Positions 36,225-46,024 are shown, numbered from the stretch's first letter. The stretch: DNA of 64,000 nucleotides from Corynebacterium accolens (GCF_023520795.1 NZ_CP046605.1:62001-126000), one strand, 5' to 3'. Program-made: numbers and translations. Notes: generated from the letters alone by a model not told the origin.

Positions 36225-36427
36225 CGTAACTCCCTATAGTTGCTTGGGTCACACCCTAACAGGTGGGAAATCTTCAGGGGGAGGGATTGCCGGTAAAGCT
36301 CGTTGAATTGTGCATTTATCCAATATGAAGATGATTATATTGTAAAAAATTAGGTTTGTTATAAGTTTATTTGCGCTGGGTCACAGTCTGTATAAAGTGT
36401 TGGCCAAGCTAATGAACGGAGAAAAAG
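36225..36427. promoter_or_regulatory. Divergent control region of the amidohydrolase and MHS symporter genes
   Basis: AT-rich 203-base gap. GGTGGGAAATCTTCA at 36262-36276 resembles the near-palindrome between pucR and gabT at 39321-39335. TTGTGCATTTATCCAA near 36307-36322 shares TTGTGCATTT with the 16-base palindrome at 44693-44708. Both are candidate sites for the PucR proteins of this island. Confidence 0.35.
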
Positions 36428-37783
36428 TTGTCCGAACCACACAAAACGGCCCTTTCTGGGGCGCACCAGAACGAGGAAAATATAAGTGAGGAAGTCGTAA
36501 GCCAAGATATGGGACGGATTGCCTTATCGGCATTCGTCGGTACTGCCTTGGAATGGTATGACTTCTTCTTATTCGGTACAGCTTCGGCTCTGATTTTTAA
36601 TCACCTATTTTTTGCATCAGGGGACCCGGCAACCGCGGCGTTGGCATCCTTTGCCACTTTTGGTGTGGGATTTTTAGCTCGTCCGCTAGGCGGCGTGCTG
36701 TTTGGTCAAATGGGCGACAGATGGGGACGCCGCCCCGCATTGATTCTTTCCATTGTGGTTATTGGTACTGCAACTGGGCTGGTAGGTGTCCTCCCAGATT
36801 ACTTTGCCATAGGCATCGCCGCGCCTATCCTGCTGACATTGTTACGGCTTCTGCAAGGTATTGCAGTTGGTGGTGAATGGGGTGGCGCAACCACACTCGC
36901 TATTGAACACGCACCGGAAGAAAAGCGTGCTCGATATGCATCGCTCGTACAGGTCGGTTCGCCTGCAGGCACATTGCTTTCCTCCGGCGCTTTTGCCTTG
37001 GTCTTTATGCTGGACGATGGCCAAGTAGATTCGTGGGGCTGGCGAATTCCATTCCTTGCAGCTTTCCCTTTGCTCGGGGTAGCGCTATGGATTCGTATGC
37101 AGGTTGAAGAATCTCCTGTATTTCGGGCCTTGGAAAATGAAGCAGAAAGCGCACCAAAAGGTTCGCTCAAGGAGCTGTTTACTCAATGCGCGCCTCAGCT
37201 TTTGTGGTCGACTCTCGCTGCGCTTTTGGGTATCGGTGGATTCTTCGTGATGAACACATACGTGCTGAGTTATGGTTCTTCGGCGCTTGGGCTAGAAAGG
37301 CAGTCATTGGTCAATGCGACTGTCTTGGCCGCTGTATTCCAGATACTCATCTTGTTCTTTTTAGGCCGCCTTGCAGAGAGGATTGGCAGCAGTCGAGTGG
37401 TTGTCTTCGGCGGCATTTTAACCGCTATTGCGGCATGGCCATTGTGGCTAATGATCGACACTGGGAATATGGCATTGGTAACGGTGGCCATCGTTTTGGG
37501 GATTTGCTTTGCCACCATTCCTTATTCCGTTATTGGCGTGTTGTTGGGGCAGATGTTCCCAGCCAATCTTCGCTATTCCGGCATGGCCATTAGCTACAAC
37601 GTATCAGGCGCAATCTCGGGGCTTTTGCCGCTCATTGCTACATGGTTGAACTCTTTCCATGAAGAGCAATCCATAGTTCCAGCCATTATCATCCTCATCA
37701 TTATTGCTCTTGCGACTGCCCTCGGTGGGTTCATGGGAGGCCGTCACCAACGAAGCGATGATGTGCAGGTTCGGGAGAGTTAG
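36428..37783 (+). CDS. MFS transporter, metabolite:H+ symporter (MHS) family
   Basis: 451 residues with twelve membrane helices. It has the MHS opening SAFVGTALEWYDFFLFGTAS, the loop 2-3 motif GQMGDRWGRRPALILS, and RLLQGIAVGGEWGGATTLAI. MHS proteins take up organic acids, betaines or aromatic compounds with protons. The start is TTG at 36428 with CGGAG upstream. Its last four bases overlap the convergent pucR gene. Located between the amidohydrolase and a PucR regulator, it probably imports the island's growth substrate. Confidence 0.87.
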   Translation: MSEPHKTALSGAHQNEENISEEVVSQDMGRIALSAFVGTALEWYDFFLFGTASALIFNHLFFASGDPATAALASFATFGVGFLARPLGGVLFGQMGDRWGRRPALILSIVVIGTATGLVGVLPDYFAIGIAAPILLTLLRLLQGIAVGGEWGGATTLAIEHAPEEKRARYASLVQVGSPAGTLLSSGAFALVFMLDDGQVDSWGWRIPFLAAFPLLGVALWIRMQVEESPVFRALENEAESAPKGSLKELFTQCAPQLLWSTLAALLGIGGFFVMNTYVLSYGSSALGLERQSLVNATVLAAVFQILILFFLGRLAERIGSSRVVVFGGILTAIAAWPLWLMIDTGNMALVTVAIVLGICFATIPYSVIGVLLGQMFPANLRYSGMAISYNVSGAISGLLPLIATWLNSFHEEQSIVPAIIILIIIALATALGGFMGGRHQRSDDVQVRES

Positions 37784-39273
37784 TCGCTGACCACTAGGAG
37801 TAGGAGCTCAGCGCTAACAATCGGATCTGCGAGGTCGACTCCGCAGAGTGCTTGAATTTTTCCGATTCGGGCGCGCACGGTATGTCGGTGGACCGCGAGG
37901 CGTTCCGAGGCGGAAGCGATTTGAGAGCCAGCGAGCAAGAATGCTTGAAGAGTGGGGAGCAATTGTGTCCCGTGCTCGGTATCGTAATCAGTCAAAACAT
38001 CTATGGTGGTGCGGCGGCGTTTTTCTAGTGCCTCGCGGACGTACGGGTTATGTAGCCAATCTGGTGCGGGTGATGAGTAGACGCCGCTCGTCCCGCGGTC
38101 AAGGCTATGTGCATGTTTATTCATCTGCGCTATTAGCTCGGGATTGACTTCGCGCCAGGGTATTCGCGGAAGGATTGAAACACGCACTGTTGGAAGATTG
38201 GGTGCGGAAAGTACTTTTTCCTGCGATACATCGTCTGCGGGGGCGGTGACGATTAGAGCAGCCGAGTTATCTACGGGCAGGTGGAAGTAATTGGTTCCGC
38301 CTTGTGCGGTCGTATGTTTTAGTGAAGCTAGGACTCGCCGTAACTGTGCTGGGGTGTCAGCGCACACTAAGTAAGCGGTGACGTTATCGGATGTGGAGAG
38401 TGTTGAAAATGCAGCCTCTAGGAGCATTGGCACTGAGGATTCCAATTGCACAGCTAGGGCTAGTTGTCCCAAAAGGTCCTGTGCAGTGGACCACGGGGGC
38501 TGCAGAAGCAAGCCAGCTAGCCCGACTACATGTCGGATTAGCGCGCGGTCAAAAGAGCCTATTTTTTCGGTGGCGCAGACTGTGAGCCCGTAACGATGCT
38601 GGGAATTGCTCTGGAAGTAGGTAGTTACCGTGGATAGGTTCCCTGAATTTTTAGAGTTCACAGAATGTGCCGTTGACGGTGAGTCCGAGACAGAGAAACT
38701 GGAATCATTCGTTGTTTTCAACGCATCGAGTCCTTGATACGTAGCACTTGCAATCTCAATGCCCTGGGCATCGGTGAGGGTGACTGCGGCGTGTAGCTCT
38801 TTTCCGGCATGAGTTATGAGCGAATTAATGCCTTGGGTCGCAGCACGATTTAATCGCTCTTGTTGGCGCTCAAATACGCGTCGTTGTTCTTGGTCTTGGC
38901 GGGTGAACTCCGCATTTACAGCGTTGATGATGGATATGAACGGAATGGCACGGGGGACCTCAAATAGCGTAAGGCCATGGTCTATGCATGCGCGTTCTAG
39001 CTCGGGAGGCACCTTAGAAAAAACCAAGCCGGTTCCGAATCCGATGCCGTGTACACCGGCCGAGGCCAGCGTGCGTGCGTAGAGAGAGAAGTCCGCCGGG
39101 GAGTGTTCAAAGGCCAGACCCAAGGTAAGGACGACTGCTCCTTCCTTGGTGAATTCGGTGGGATTTTTAAGTTCACTGGCTTGGACCGTGGTGAAAGACT
39201 GGTGTGGAGAATGAAGCGGGCGCAGTTGTAGTTTGCTTTGGTGAAAAAGCCAGGTAAAAGTACTGGTGCTCAT
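37780..39273 (-). CDS. PucR-family transcriptional regulator (full length)
   Basis: 497 residues. The N-terminal PucR sensor domain covers about residues 20-125 (FTTVQASELKNPTEF ... GIGFGTGLVFSKVPPELERACIDHGLTLFEVP). The C-terminal ~60 residues hold the HTH_30 DNA-binding domain (FLLAGSQIASASERLAVHRHTVRARIGKIQ). The middle is serine- and threonine-rich. PucR proteins control purine, amine or amino-acid catabolism, usually sensing an intermediate. It is divergent from the aminotransferase, with a near-palindromic site in between. The ribosome site is weak. Confidence 0.85.
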   Translation of the reverse strand: MSTSTFTWLFHQSKLQLRPLHSPHQSFTTVQASELKNPTEFTKEGAVVLTLGLAFEHSPADFSLYARTLASAGVHGIGFGTGLVFSKVPPELERACIDHGLTLFEVPRAIPFISIINAVNAEFTRQDQEQRRVFERQQERLNRAATQGINSLITHAGKELHAAVTLTDAQGIEIASATYQGLDALKTTNDSSFSVSDSPSTAHSVNSKNSGNLSTVTTYFQSNSQHRYGLTVCATEKIGSFDRALIRHVVGLAGLLLQPPWSTAQDLLGQLALAVQLESSVPMLLEAAFSTLSTSDNVTAYLVCADTPAQLRRVLASLKHTTAQGGTNYFHLPVDNSAALIVTAPADDVSQEKVLSAPNLPTVRVSILPRIPWREVNPELIAQMNKHAHSLDRGTSGVYSSPAPDWLHNPYVREALEKRRRTTIDVLTDYDTEHGTQLLPTLQAFLLAGSQIASASERLAVHRHTVRARIGKIQALCGVDLADPIVSAELLLLVVSD

Positions 39274-39320
39274 AAAAGTCTCGCTTGCTGTCGGAGTAGC
39301 TATACGGTCTGTATATCACA

Positions 39321-39335
39321 GTGGGAAATTTCCAC
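39321..39335. promoter_or_regulatory. Candidate PucR operator between pucR and the class III aminotransferase
   Basis: GTGGGAAATTTCCAC is a 15-base inverted repeat around a central A with one mismatched pair. A related sequence is found upstream of the symporter (36262-36276). The location between a regulator and its divergent neighbour is typical for an operator. Confidence 0.4.
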
Positions 39336-39419
39336 CATAGTGTACGTAGAGGAGAATCTATGTAGGCGGTCACAATGTATTTAGACAGGTTGAAAATCAC
39401 TGTGTGGAAAGGACACGAT

Positions 39420-40748
39420 ATGCGAGAGCTTGAATACCGTTTGGAGCAAACGCGCAAGGTAGAGGGACAGCTCCCTGGCCCAAAGAGTGCTGAATGGGAT
39501 GCCCGGCGTAAGGCTGCACTGCCGGCTGGGCTCAATCCAGGTTTGCCTGGCTACGTGGTGGATGCCGATGGCGGAATCCTTGTAGACGCAGATGGAAACC
39601 GATTCATCGACTTGGCTTCCGGCATTGCAGTGACCTCTGCGGGCGCCTCTAATCCGGCGGTTGTACAGGCAGTACAGGAGGCGGTCGGGCATTTCACGCA
39701 TACGTCTTTTCCCATCTCACCGTATGCCTCATACGTCGAGGTTGCGGAAAAGCTCAATGCGGTGACACCCGGTGATCACGAAAAGCGCACCATCCTATTT
39801 AATTCTGGAGCGGAGGCTGTAGAAAACGCGGTCAAGATTGCCCGCAATTACAGTGGTAAAACCAGTGTGGCCGTGATGGACCGCGCGTTCCACGGCCGCA
39901 CCAACCTCACTATGGCGATGACCGCCAAGCAAAGCCCTTATAAGTCAGGGTTTGGGCCATTTGCGCCGGATGTCTTCCGCGCACCGATGTCTTATCCGGT
40001 TCGCGATGGCCTTAGTGGAGAAGAAGCCGCAAAACGCACTATTACCACTTTGGAACAAGAGATCGGTGCCTCTAATTTGGCTTGTGTGGTCATCGAGCCG
40101 ATCCAGGGTGAAGGCGGCTTCGTTGTTCCTGCGGAAGGTTATCTTCCCGCCATTGTTCAGTGGTGTAAGGATAATGACGTTATCTTTATCGCAGACGAAA
40201 TCCAGGCTGGCATGATGCGCACTGGTACTTGGTTTGCTAGTGAGCATGAGGGCATTGTTCCCGATATGATCACTACCGCGAAGGGCATTGCCTCTGGCAT
40301 GCCGCTTTCTGCTGTAACTGGGCGTGCCGAAATTATGGATGCTCCGCAACCAGGCGGCCTTGGCGGCACTTATACCGGTAACCCGGTGGCCTGTGCAGCT
40401 GCCTTGGCCACATTTAAAGAATTTGAAGAAAAAGACTTCGGCTCTCGTGCCACCCGTTTGGAAGACATTGCGCGAGAGGAACTGGCGGAGCTTATCAAGG
40501 ATGAGCGTGTTGCCGACTTCCGCGGTCGCGGCGCGATGCTGGCACTGGAGTTTGTCACAGCGGACGGTGAGCCAGACTCTGAGTTGGTGCATAAGATTGC
40601 CGCCGCTGCGAAGGAGGAAGGAATTCTGATATTGACCTGTGGTCTTGACCACAACGTCATCCGCTTCCTGCCTTCACTAGCTATTCCAGAGCACTTGTGG
40701 CGCGAGGGCTTGCAGGCGGTCGTGGACAAATTCCACGAATTTAAGTAA
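39420..40748 (+). CDS. Class III omega-aminotransferase (GabT-like)
   Basis: 442 residues from ATG 39420 with GGAAAGGA upstream. PLP-binding motifs are clear: FNSGAEAVENAVKIAR, DRAFHGRTNLTMAMT, VIEPIQGEGGF, ADEIQAGMMRTG and the Schiff-base Lys in TTAKGIASGMP. The sequence fits 4-aminobutyrate aminotransferases, but beta-alanine or other omega-amines are possible. No succinate-semialdehyde dehydrogenase lies nearby, so a standard GABA pathway is not evident. It is controlled together with, or by, the divergent PucR gene. Confidence 0.83.
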   Translation: MRELEYRLEQTRKVEGQLPGPKSAEWDARRKAALPAGLNPGLPGYVVDADGGILVDADGNRFIDLASGIAVTSAGASNPAVVQAVQEAVGHFTHTSFPISPYASYVEVAEKLNAVTPGDHEKRTILFNSGAEAVENAVKIARNYSGKTSVAVMDRAFHGRTNLTMAMTAKQSPYKSGFGPFAPDVFRAPMSYPVRDGLSGEEAAKRTITTLEQEIGASNLACVVIEPIQGEGGFVVPAEGYLPAIVQWCKDNDVIFIADEIQAGMMRTGTWFASEHEGIVPDMITTAKGIASGMPLSAVTGRAEIMDAPQPGGLGGTYTGNPVACAAALATFKEFEEKDFGSRATRLEDIAREELAELIKDERVADFRGRGAMLALEFVTADGEPDSELVHKIAAAAKEEGILILTCGLDHNVIRFLPSLAIPEHLWREGLQAVVDKFHEFK

Positions 40749-40776
40749 AGCCGGTTTGGCCTTTGTGCCACCCGGC

Positions 40777-41829
40777 CTAGTCGCCGGTTTCCCCTTCCCA
40801 AGGCTGGATACCGGCGCGCTCCCAAGCGTTGAGGAAGGCTGTTGTCTCTTCTTCGGTGGTGATAGAAACGCGCACGCCCTCATCGAGGTAACGACGGATA
40901 ATAATGCCTTCCTCCGAAATCTTTCGTTCTACTTCTTTAGCATCACCTCGTGGTAACCAGACGAAATTGGCACGTGATTCGGGAACACCGAGGGCCTGTG
41001 CCACGCGGGTGCGCTGGCGTTTGGTTTCGTCCACGCGTGCATCCAGCTCATCTTGAGCATGAAGTGCGGCGATAGCGCCCAGTTCGCCAATGTAGCTGAC
41101 AGTGAGGGGCAAGGCGAGGAGATTGAGGGCATCGACAAGCTCGGGTGATGCCATGCCATAGCCCACGCGCGCGCCTGCAAGACCAAAGGCTTTGGAGAAA
41201 GTCCGGGCGCCAATGAGATTTGGGTAGTTCTGAATCTCCTTGGCCGCATTTGGGCTATCCGGATCATCGTTGTATTCCCAGTAGGCTTCATCTAGGAGGA
41301 CCACGATGTCCTTCGGTACCCGAGCCATGAAGTTTTCGAATTCTTCCTGGCTAATGGTGGTGCCGGTGGGATTATTAGGGTTGCACAGGATGATAAGGCG
41401 CGTTCTATCGGTGATTGCATCGATCACTGCATCGAGGCCTAGTCGGTCATCATGTGTAAGCGGAGTCATTATGGGTTCGGCGCCAGCCATGCGCACATAC
41501 AGCGGATAGGCTTCAAAAGAGCGCCATGGAAAGATGACTTCGTCGCCGGTATGGCAGGTAGCCATCACTGCTTGCTGCACAATGGCGGATGCTCCTGGGG
41601 CTACCGCGATGTTTTCTTCTGGTAGGCCCAGATAAGTCGATAGTTCCGCTCGCAGTTCTGGTGAGCCATTGATTTGGTACCGATTCGCCACAGAAGCCGC
41701 CTGCGTCATAGCCCCCAGAACGGATGGAAGGGGTGGATTTGGAATTTCATTTGCAGAAAGCTTGAGCTTATTTGGCTCAGTTTTACCGGGCTTGTAGTCG
41801 GGGAATTTGTGCAAATCATCGCGTAGCAT
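40777..41829 (-). CDS. Class I/II aminotransferase, histidinol-phosphate/aromatic type
   Basis: 350 residues, HisC/Pat-like. It starts with KLSANEIPNPPLPSVL, has CNPNNPTGT, VLLDEAYWEY and the PLP Lys in RTFSKAFGLAGARVGYG; the last Arg in GVRVSI binds the substrate carboxylate. Corynebacteria carry HisC and a related aromatic aminotransferase (Pat); this third type is in the low-GC island, next to an amino-acid permease, so a catabolic or exchange role with aromatic or other amino acids is more likely than histidine synthesis. ATG at 41829 follows AAGGAGA. Confidence 0.8.
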   Translation of the reverse strand: MLRDDLHKFPDYKPGKTEPNKLKLSANEIPNPPLPSVLGAMTQAASVANRYQINGSPELRAELSTYLGLPEENIAVAPGASAIVQQAVMATCHTGDEVIFPWRSFEAYPLYVRMAGAEPIMTPLTHDDRLGLDAVIDAITDRTRLIILCNPNNPTGTTISQEEFENFMARVPKDIVVLLDEAYWEYNDDPDSPNAAKEIQNYPNLIGARTFSKAFGLAGARVGYGMASPELVDALNLLALPLTVSYIGELGAIAALHAQDELDARVDETKRQRTRVAQALGVPESRANFVWLPRGDAKEVERKISEEGIIIRRYLDEGVRVSITTEEETTAFLNAWERAGIQPWEGETGD

Positions 41830-41932
41830 CGTAGTGCTTCTCCTTAAGATCGAATGTCAGCAGTGGAGAGATCGACGTTGAAATATAATGACAATCTTTT
41901 GAATTGACAAGGACGGAGAGGAAAGGGGGCCT

Positions 41933-43258
41933 TTAAATCAGGTTCCAGACCGTTACGGCCATAATGACAAGGCCCATTCCAAAGACGAAGTAATTCCAGA
42001 TATCATCCTTGAACTGGGAATAGTCATCAAACTTCTTAAACATGTAGACGGGCAGTAGGTAGACCAAGAAGGCAACGAAGATGCCACCGACCACGGAAAT
42101 CATGTCCACAATGGAAGGGTTATAGACGGACACCAAGGTGGTAGCCGTAAACACAATGATGTAAATGATATTGAGCAAGGTACGGCGGGACACCTTATTT
42201 GCCAATCGCGGTACAGCGATGCGCAGCAAATACTCCGTGCCTTCCTCAGAGCCCAACATGTGTCCAAAGTAGGAAGAAATGATTGCGCACATGGTGATAA
42301 TCGGCGCCATGTAGGCCATGAATTGTGAGCCCGTAATGTTTGCAAAGTAGGACAACACGGGGATGTTTTGCTCGGTCGCTTCCTTCATGCCGTCTGCACC
42401 CAGAGCTAGTACACAGGACCAGACGAAGAACATGGTGAATACGACCAGCAGAGCGGCAGTATAGACCTCCGTGCGAGAGACATGTTTTTCCGTCTTATCG
42501 CCGTAGGCGGGCTGCATATCTACGGAGAATTGTGAAAGCGCTGCCATGTGGGAAAAGGAAAAGACCAGGACTGGCAGAATTAACAGAATCCCTTTCAGGA
42601 TGCTTAAGCCACCGTCTTCATACTCAAAGTGGATAAAACTTTGGATATCCCACTTTGGAATCAAATAGAACGAGGTGGCAGCCAGGGTGATGATGAGCGG
42701 GTAGACCAGTATTTGCGCTAGCCACAGCATGGGCTTGCGGCCAATGGCAAAAAGGCCAGTCATGATGCCAACGCAGACGATAGATAGTACCCACCGGTTA
42801 ATGCTGGGGCCATCGAGCTGGTTGACAATGAAACTGTCGACCACGTTGGTGATGCTGATGCCATAAATGAGCACCGTCGGGACGATGGCCAACCAATACA
42901 AAATGGCGATGAAAAGTCCACCATTGCGACCTAAGTAATGGCGTACAAGCTCCAGGACATCTTTGCCGTGCTGTTCTTTTGGGGCACCGCTGACGATCCG
43001 AGCGTAAGTCCGGTGAGAAAAGTACACCAGCGGGAAGATGAAAACTGTGGCAAATACCAGCGGCCAAAAGCCAAACGAACCGGCGTTAAGCGGTAAGAAA
43101 AGAATGCCGGCACCAACGGCGGTGCCAAACAAGGTGATTACCCAGGAAAGAGTGGAACCAGTCGTTTCGGCCTTTTGCTTTTGCTGCGAATTATCACCCG
43201 GCGAGGAAGGATTATCAGTGTTTTCTGTGTTCGCCGGATCGTGAATTGGGGTACTCAT
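41933..43258 (-). CDS. Amino-acid permease of the HAAAP (SdaC/TnaB) family, island copy
   Basis: 441 residues, about eleven membrane helices, with the family opening WVITLFGTAVGAGILFLPLNAGSFGFWP. The ~35-residue N-terminus is hydrophilic. HAAAP proteins import serine, threonine or aromatic amino acids with protons. A second gene at 49879-51210 is nearly the same over most of its length, differing mainly in the N-terminus. The ATG at 43258 has GAGGA upstream. Together with the M20 hydrolase upstream and the aminotransferase downstream, all leftward, it may form one unit. Confidence 0.85.
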   Translation of the reverse strand: MSTPIHDPANTENTDNPSSPGDNSQQKQKAETTGSTLSWVITLFGTAVGAGILFLPLNAGSFGFWPLVFATVFIFPLVYFSHRTYARIVSGAPKEQHGKDVLELVRHYLGRNGGLFIAILYWLAIVPTVLIYGISITNVVDSFIVNQLDGPSINRWVLSIVCVGIMTGLFAIGRKPMLWLAQILVYPLIITLAATSFYLIPKWDIQSFIHFEYEDGGLSILKGILLILPVLVFSFSHMAALSQFSVDMQPAYGDKTEKHVSRTEVYTAALLVVFTMFFVWSCVLALGADGMKEATEQNIPVLSYFANITGSQFMAYMAPIITMCAIISSYFGHMLGSEEGTEYLLRIAVPRLANKVSRRTLLNIIYIIVFTATTLVSVYNPSIVDMISVVGGIFVAFLVYLLPVYMFKKFDDYSQFKDDIWNYFVFGMGLVIMAVTVWNLI

Positions 43259-43328
43259 AATGGTCCTCAGTTATTAATTGGGGCGGATGGAATGAAAAGC
43301 CAGTCTTTTGACTACCGCGGTCCGCGAT

Positions 43329-44582
43329 TTAAGCGTTAAGTGCGCCTTGGCATAGCTCAGTCAGGGTGGCTGTCATCATGCGCACGCCGTCTTCCATGTC
43401 TTCATCTTTCGTAAACTCTGCCTCATTATGAGAGATGCCGTCTACGCTGGGGATAAAGAGCATGACGGTGGGACAAGTATCTTTCATATTGGTCGAGTCG
43501 TGCCCCGCTACGGTTTGGACTTGTTCGTGCTTGAGGCCAAGCTCAGTGGCAACCGCATCGGCCAGGTGGACGCCTTCTGGTTGGTAGGGCGATAGCTTCC
43601 ACTCATGCGTGGGGGTGAGTTCAATTTTTACCTTGGCTTCTAATTCGGCTTTGCTAACGATGTCGCGTACTGCCGCGTAGCCCTCATTGAGCGTGTCCCA
43701 GTCTGGGGAACGCAGGTCCAGGTTCATCTGCACTTCGCGGGCGATGGTGACTGGGGAATTGGGTAGGACTTTCATGGTCGAAACGGAGGCCTGCAGCGGG
43801 TGTCCTTCGCGGGCTTCGGCATAGCGGCGTAGTTCCGAAATCACAATGGAAGCACCAAAGAGTGCGTCTTGACGATCCGCCAGAAGGGTGGATCCAGTGT
43901 GCCCCTGTTCGCCGCTGACAGTGACTTGGAATTTTTTGGCGCCCCACGTCTCAGCCACGAGCCCGATGGTGGCACCGGAGTTATCCATGCCGCGTCCCTG
44001 CTCGACATGGATTTCCGCATACGATGCGGCCTTGGGTGGGGTAAAGCTGCCGATGAACCCGTGGCGTTCCAATTCAGAGCGGGCAGTGGTCCCATCCAGC
44101 GCAGTTGATTCATAGGCGCTGGTGAGATCCATCTTTCCGGTATAAACCGAGCTACCCATCATGGAAGGTGTAAAGCGCGAACCTTCTTCGTTGAACCAAT
44201 TGACCACCGCGAGATTATGGGTGGGGGTGAGCTCGCCAGCCTCCACTCGGCGCTTGACTTCAAGCGCCGCGTGGGCGGAGGCCAGGACTCCGTAAGAGCC
44301 GTCGAAGCGCCCTGCTAGAGGTTGGGAATCCATGTGGGACCCAGTGAGTACGAAGTCGGCACCGTCTATGAAATTGAGCAATCCGTATTGGTTGCCAATC
44401 TCATCGTATTCGACGCGGAAATCGTGGCTTTCTAGCCAAGTATGGAACCAGCGGCGTACGGCAGCATCCTCGTCGGTGGCTGCCTGACGGTCGATTCCGC
44501 CGCCTGAGGTGGCACCGAAAGAAGACATGGTATGAAAGTCCTCGATAAATTCCGGTGTGTCTTGTGTCGAAGTAGCAGACAT
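43329..44582 (-). CDS. M20-family Zn-dependent amidase/carbamoylase (HyuC/AllC-like)
   Basis: 417 residues, the usual length. Metal and catalytic residues lie in LTGSHMDSQPLAGRFDGSYG (His and Asp), FNEEGSRF (Glu pair), HVEQGRGMDNS (His) and AGHDSTNM (His). This subgroup covers N-carbamoyl-L-amino-acid hydrolases, beta-ureidopropionase and allantoate amidohydrolase; they release ammonia, carbon dioxide and an amino acid. Paired with PucR regulators it suggests use of a carbamoylated or ureide nitrogen compound. ATG at 44582 follows GAGGAGAG. Divergent from the second PucR gene. Confidence 0.83.
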   Translation of the reverse strand: MSATSTQDTPEFIEDFHTMSSFGATSGGGIDRQAATDEDAAVRRWFHTWLESHDFRVEYDEIGNQYGLLNFIDGADFVLTGSHMDSQPLAGRFDGSYGVLASAHAALEVKRRVEAGELTPTHNLAVVNWFNEEGSRFTPSMMGSSVYTGKMDLTSAYESTALDGTTARSELERHGFIGSFTPPKAASYAEIHVEQGRGMDNSGATIGLVAETWGAKKFQVTVSGEQGHTGSTLLADRQDALFGASIVISELRRYAEAREGHPLQASVSTMKVLPNSPVTIAREVQMNLDLRSPDWDTLNEGYAAVRDIVSKAELEAKVKIELTPTHEWKLSPYQPEGVHLADAVATELGLKHEQVQTVAGHDSTNMKDTCPTVMLFIPSVDGISHNEAEFTKDEDMEDGVRMMTATLTELCQGALNA

Positions 44583-44748
44583 AAAAGGCTCTCCTCAGCT
44601 CTTTGTAGTGTGCATCACAAAGAAACACATTAGCGAGCAATATTACGTTTTATTAGTGAATTTGAGAAAATGATGGGTTATAGTGGCTTTTATTGTGCAT
44701 TTGCACAAAAGAGGTTGGAGAGAGCTGAGGCCGGTAATGGGAGGTGCA
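44583..44748. promoter_or_regulatory. Divergent control region of the carbamoylase and second pucR genes
   Basis: TTGTGCATTTGCACAA at 44693-44708 is a perfect 7-2-7 palindrome. TGTAGTGTGCATCACA at 44604-44619 is a weaker GlxR-like site (9 of 12 fixed positions). The first is the best operator candidate for the adjacent PucR protein, since its left half recurs upstream of the symporter. Confidence 0.4.
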
Positions 44749-46017
44749 ATGCCCGCAGAAAGGCTGGATACAGAGTGGAATGACCTCGTCCGCAGCATCG
44801 AAGGGGATGTGGGCACATTCGTCGATGAGTTCATCACGGAGTTTTTAGCACGCAGCCCCTACGGTGATATCGCCGTTGATGAGTCGGATTTGCGGGAAAC
44901 TTCACGGGCGGTATTTACCGCATTGATTACTAAACTATGGGATGCTCCCCAGGGCGAGTCGGCCCTTCCTGTTGGCGAGCAAGCAGCGCTTGATAGGCGC
45001 TTACAGGAATTTGGCCGCTTGCGGGCACTGCAAGGGATTTCCATTACTGCGGTGGTAGAGATCATGCGCCTAGACTTCATCGTTCTTTGGCGCGGGCTAG
45101 CTAAGCGTTCCACCCCACAGACTCAACGTGCTCTAATCGCGAATGCAGAGCGGGTACAAGCTGCCGTTGATGAGATTTCTTCCCAAGTCAGGGTGGCGTT
45201 TATGCAGCAACAAGCGGCGATGCGCAATGACGCGAGGGTCAGTGCGCACCGTCACTTGGAAAGACTGTTTAATGCCCCAGAGCTAAGTCAGAACCAATTA
45301 GAGTCTATTGCCCAGGCCTTAGGGGTGGACCAACATGAGGTTTATGATGTTCTCGTTGCTGGTCCCTCACACGCCGCCCAGTTGGAGCAGGCTTTGGCGC
45401 CGTATCTGGCGGCCGGTTCGGCGTGGGGTATTTATGTGCGCCAGGCTTTTTGCGCTTTTTACCCGGTTGCAACAGCACGAGGTAATGAGGCGGCACCAAC
45501 GGCAAGTCCAGAGGTTGCAGACGCGTTAGCACCAGAGGAATCCTGTGGCTTAGATCGTGCCCGTGAGATGACTGCGAAGGCCGTTTCCAGCATTGTTCTG
45601 CCAGCCCAACGTGGGATTGGGGCGGTGCGCGCGTGTAGTGGCGGGCTTATTGATATGGCGGCGGCGGTAGAAGCTTCCGGCGTGATGGGTGATAAGGGAC
45701 CAATAGCAGCCGAGGAAGCTTTGCCCATAGCCTTAAGTAGTTATGCGTATCATCTGCTTCCCGGCGGTACTGATGAGCCCGTAAACTGTATGGAGCGATT
45801 GCCGGACAAAGAACGCACCAAGTTGATTGATACAGTCACATCCTATTTTGCGGACGGTTCTATCAAAAGCACCGCCCGCGCGCTGGATTGTCATCGCAAT
45901 ACAGTCATTAACCGGCTCAAGCACTTTCAAGCAGTAACAGGGTTATCACCATTGGTGCCTGCCGATGCGTTCTACATAGGAATGGTGCTCTATCGGCTAA
46001 AGCACCCTGTTAAATAG
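44749..46017 (+). CDS. PucR/CdaR-type transcriptional regulator
   Basis: 422 residues from ATG 44749 with GGGAGG upstream; ATG 44737 is an alternative four residues longer. The N-terminal ~180 residues are helical and of the RsbRD-like sensory type seen in short PucR-like regulators, not the PucR_1 domain of the other copy. The C-terminus has HTH_30: ERTKLIDTVTSYFADGSIKS followed by TARALDCHRNTVINRLKHFQ. It probably controls the divergent carbamoylase gene. It converges with the thiamine-diphosphate enzyme gene, with 7 bases between them. Confidence 0.82.
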   Translation: MPAERLDTEWNDLVRSIEGDVGTFVDEFITEFLARSPYGDIAVDESDLRETSRAVFTALITKLWDAPQGESALPVGEQAALDRRLQEFGRLRALQGISITAVVEIMRLDFIVLWRGLAKRSTPQTQRALIANAERVQAAVDEISSQVRVAFMQQQAAMRNDARVSAHRHLERLFNAPELSQNQLESIAQALGVDQHEVYDVLVAGPSHAAQLEQALAPYLAAGSAWGIYVRQAFCAFYPVATARGNEAAPTASPEVADALAPEESCGLDRAREMTAKAVSSIVLPAQRGIGAVRACSGGLIDMAAAVEASGVMGDKGPIAAEEALPIALSSYAYHLLPGGTDEPVNCMERLPDKERTKLIDTVTSYFADGSIKSTARALDCHRNTVINRLKHFQAVTGLSPLVPADAFYIGMVLYRLKHPVK

Positions 46018-46024
46018 CGCGGTT

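Noticed and set aside
40777-41829. HisC of histidine synthesis
   Set aside because: No his genes nearby; island location and neighbours favour another aminotransferase role.
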